23,598 nt of DNA, taken from IMG/VR virus record IMGVR_UViG_3300027759_000430, positions 1-23,598 of that record. One strand, 5' to 3'. The notes under the pieces are model-generated. The model did no database searches. It was given only the letters and a program-made list of their open reading frames with translations, and was not told the origin of the DNA. Each line of letters opens with the position of its first letter. Position 1 is the stretch's first letter. Both the position numbers and the translations under genes were made by a program. Source of the DNA: a virus. Positions 22,385-23,598 of this stretch are shown piece by piece.

Positions 22385-22537
22385 CGTCTGAGTGGCATCA
22401 GGCGATGAAAACGATACGAAACCCCATAGATTTCTGTGTGGTCTTGCCTGACAACAGGCGAACTTTTGATCGTTTTCAATCGTCCGTTGTTGCTCTCGCC
22501 AAGAGCCAAGACCACAGAGTGATTTATGGGGTTTTTT
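22385..22537 (+). ncRNA. Candidate phage small RNA of about 150 nt with rod structure and own terminator
   Basis: A 5' hairpin (22385-22391 with 22398-22404; 7 bp, one G-U, 6-nt loop) starts at the predicted transcription start. A linker follows, then a long rod: 22419-22446 pairs with 22507-22534, matching at 24 of 28 positions when compared as reverse complements. Its base ends in GGGG and six T (22528-22537), as in an intrinsic terminator. Inside the rod a GCCTG-ACAA-CAGGC hairpin occupies 22446-22459. The whole unit, promoter to T run, is self-contained. An ORF from ATG 22405 runs across it, but its sequence here looks non-coding. No known RNA family is recognised. A possible role is RNA-polymerase or replication control. 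Confidence 0.65.
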
Positions 22538-22785
22538 GCGTTTGGCGGCTATGCAATGCGGTACGTCGGTGGTTGCATTTAGGGATACCCTGTTACACGA
22601 GCGAACTAAAGCAGGGGCGGTGGGCTAAGGATAGAGCCGAGTGGTTGGGACGCAAGTCTCAGAAGTCTGTCCGATGCGATGCGATGACATGGCTCCGAAG
22701 AGGAAGTTATCCACAAGCAGAGCGAAAACTGGGTTTTGACTCGGTAAGGCTTTGCTTTGCTCAAACATTCACCAAAGAGGAACTT
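22538..22785 (+). other. Hairpin-rich non-coding interval with a perfect DnaA box (origin-like)
   Basis: No convincing gene lies here. An open frame runs through it, but its product is Arg-, Cys- and Trp-rich, unlike neighbouring proteins. Hairpins occur at 22551-22578 (ATGCAA/TTGCAT), 22581-22591 (AGGG/CCCT), 22623-22638 (GGCT/AGCC) and 22647-22660 (GGGAC-GCAA-GTCTC, a GNRA-type loop). Three tandem CGATG units lie at 22672-22686. A perfect DnaA box, TTATCCACA, is at 22707-22715. Together with the neighbouring replication gene at 22922, this could be an origin or a second structured RNA. Confidence 0.45.
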
Positions 22786-22935
22786 ATGAGGATATGTAAG
22801 TGTGGAGGAGTAGTAGGACAACATCAACTGACAAACAACCGAGAGGCTTGGACTTGTCGAAGTTGTGGAAGATATGAGATTGTTGAAGTAAAAAAACCCG
22901 AACCTGATAGGAGTCAAGAAGATGGAAAAGTTTGA
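22786..22935 (+). CDS. Small zinc-ribbon protein
   Basis: A 49-residue product starting at ATG 22786, chosen because AGAGG lies 5-6 nt upstream. The in-frame ATG at 22405 would run back across the small RNA. Cys4 and Cys6 (ICKCGG) and Cys24 and Cys27 (TCRSCG) form a CxC…CxxC zinc ribbon around the sequence QHQLTNNREAW. The C-terminus is charged and disordered (VKKPEPDRSQEDGKV). It overlaps the next gene by 14 nt. Such ribbons commonly bind nucleic acid or act as adaptors in phage replication regions. Function is not known. Confidence 0.6.
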   Translation: MRICKCGGVVGQHQLTNNREAWTCRSCGRYEIVEVKKPEPDRSQEDGKV

Positions 22936-23287
22936 GTTATTTTGGGCAGCATGGCCTAAGTCGTTCAGAAAAGGCGGCAAGTCTGCTTGTTTGGCAAAGT
23001 GGAAAAAGTACTATTGCGAGACTTGTGCAGACCAAATCATCAAACACATAGAGTGGATGAAAACAACCGATGCCTGGCGAAAAGACGATGGTGCTTTTAT
23101 TCCCGCACCTTTGGTCTATCTGAACCAACAAAGATGGGATGGGGCTGAGATTCCTGAATCATTCGGGATCAAAGTTGAAGTGCAAATTGATCCTGCGCTT
23201 GCCAAGATTGAGGCTGACAACAAAAAAGCCGTTCCTATGCCTGAACACATTAGGCAAGCAATGGCTCAATTAAGGAATAAATCTTGA
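22922..23287 (+). CDS. Replication-region protein, similar to the C-terminal part of phage replication initiators
   Basis: A 121-residue protein starting with MEKFELFWAAWPKSFRKGGK, followed by ACLAKWKKYYCETCADQIIK, then DAWRKDDGAFIPAPLVYLNQ and RWDG. The pattern F-x-x-F-W-x-A-W-P…K-x-x-x-x-x-W-K-K…W-x-K…G-x-F-I-P-x-P-x-x-Y-L-N-Q-x-R-W is common to the C-terminal region of phage replication proteins (lambda O- and DnaD/helicase-loader-like proteins). Here it stands alone, without the usual N-terminal DNA-binding domain. AGGAG lies 8-9 nt before the start. It may act in helicase loading. That role is inferred from the motif. Confidence 0.65.
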   Translation: MEKFELFWAAWPKSFRKGGKSACLAKWKKYYCETCADQIIKHIEWMKTTDAWRKDDGAFIPAPLVYLNQQRWDGAEIPESFGIKVEVQIDPALAKIEADNKKAVPMPEHIRQAMAQLRNKS

Positions 23288-23391
23288 GCTACTTTCAAGC
23301 TATGAGACTGCTAGACAGAGTTAAGGAAGGCGTACCTTATCCCGTACGTTTAATAAACCAAGCATTAGAGCTTACTGGCGACCTAGAGTAA
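23284..23391 (+). CDS. 35-residue conserved phage micro-protein
   Basis: Starts at TTG 23284 overlapping the previous stop as TTGA. The product is MSYFQAMRLLDRVKEGVPYP followed by VRLINQALELTGDLE. The Y-F-Q-A-M-R-x-L-D-R-V-x-E-G-x-x-Y-P…I-N-x-A-L-E-L-T-G-D pattern occurs in short proteins of other phages as far as I recall, in replication regions. The small size and stop-start coupling fit a real gene. No function is known. Confidence 0.6.
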   Translation: MSYFQAMRLLDRVKEGVPYPVRLINQALELTGDLE

Positions 23392-23397
23392 ACCCCT

Positions 23398-23598
23398 ATG
23401 GCGTATTCGAGGAAAACAATATCCAATGTTGGAGACAGAGTTGTTCTAGAGAAAGCCGAAGCAAGGGAGATATTCCGAACTTGGCAATCCCTGAGAGACA
23501 ATGATTTTGTTCGTGCCAGGCTTGAGCGTTGCGAAAAGGTCTATGGATCAGGAGCAAGAGATCGGGTCAGGTTTTATATGCGTCAAATGAAAGAAGGA
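23398..23598 (+). CDS. Hypothetical protein (partial, runs off the right edge)
   Basis: At least 67 codons open from ATG 23398 to the window end, with no stop. The visible part is MAYSRKTISNVGDRVVLEKA, then EAREIFRTWQSLRDNDFVRA and RLERCEKVYGSGARDRVRFY, ending MRQMKEG. It is basic and helical. The E-x-F-R-T-W…R-x-R-x-x-R-C-E-x-V-Y-G layout looks like a small DNA-binding or regulatory domain. There is no obvious ribosome binding site in the 6-nt gap, so it is probably coupled to the upstream gene. No family is assigned. Confidence 0.6.
   Translation, partial: MAYSRKTISNVGDRVVLEKAEAREIFRTWQSLRDNDFVRARLERCEKVYGSGARDRVRFYMRQMKEG

Noticed and set aside
22396-22425. Hammerhead-ribozyme-like words (CGATGA … CGAAAC)
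   Set aside because: The core needs CUGANGA. The U after the first C is absent, and stems II and III do not form around it.
22636-22672. Class II tRNA-like stretch (GCCGAGTGGTT followed by a possible anticodon arm)
   Set aside because: There is no T-arm GTTCGA, no acceptor stem closing the cloverleaf and no CCA end. The resemblance is limited to a D-loop-like word.
1-23598. Prophage or lysogeny signals (integrase, attachment site, CI-type repressor)
   Set aside because: No recombinase or repressor signature is seen. The HTH genes at 21974 and 20127 are not diagnostic, so lysogeny cannot be claimed.

Overview
The window is a piece of a tailed double-stranded DNA phage genome (Caudoviricetes) with a T7-like, podovirus-type virion gene order. 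Support comes from a capsid gene, a gp11-like tail adaptor, a gp10/gp12-like nozzle protein, two fibre-like genes, three large Ala/Gln-rich internal virion or ejection proteins, a holin/endolysin lysis cassette, and an early/replication region. No terminase, portal, polymerase, integrase or ribosomal gene is present; terminase and portal probably lie upstream of the partial scaffold-like gene at the left edge. Consensus sigma-70 promoter elements, AGGAG ribosome binding sites and a GH24 endolysin with a 3TM holin suggest a Gram-negative, probably proteobacterial and probably aquatic host. That host assignment is inference.

Layout. 1-1442: end of a scaffold-like gene, the major capsid protein, and a small virion protein set off on both sides by intrinsic terminators. 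1481-3229: a dense run of very small genes, several Lys-rich, joined by TAATG or ATGA overlaps, including DUF6496- and DUF6321-like proteins. 3226-9610: tail adaptor, tail nozzle, a collagen-like repetitive fibre, a triple LamG-like fibre and a tail fibre assembly chaperone. 9623-16327: three large internal virion proteins, the first with an N-terminal SGNH hydrolase domain. 16327-18139: small membrane proteins, two holin-like proteins and a T4-type lysozyme whose catalytic Asp position is Cys. 18170-19657: an HExxH protein, an HTH-calcineurin phosphoesterase and a small membrane protein.

19659-21573 is a leftward operon holding a DUF1071/Sak-type single-strand annealing protein, a small protein with an SSB-like acidic C-terminal tail, a winged-helix protein and small accessory proteins. 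A stem-loop that folds well only as leftward RNA sits inside it. Around 21574-21797 transcription diverges. Rightward genes then encode small HTH and replication proteins.

The most unusual part is 22352-22785. A consensus promoter (TTGACA and TATAAT) is followed at its predicted start site by a hairpin, then by a long rod formed by two 28-nt arms that match at 24 of 28 positions and end in a T6 run. This looks like a complete, self-terminating small RNA gene of about 150 nt. It is followed by a hairpin-rich interval with a perfect DnaA box and no convincing gene. The small RNA, the leftward structured RNA and the origin-like interval are the best candidates for undescribed biology here.
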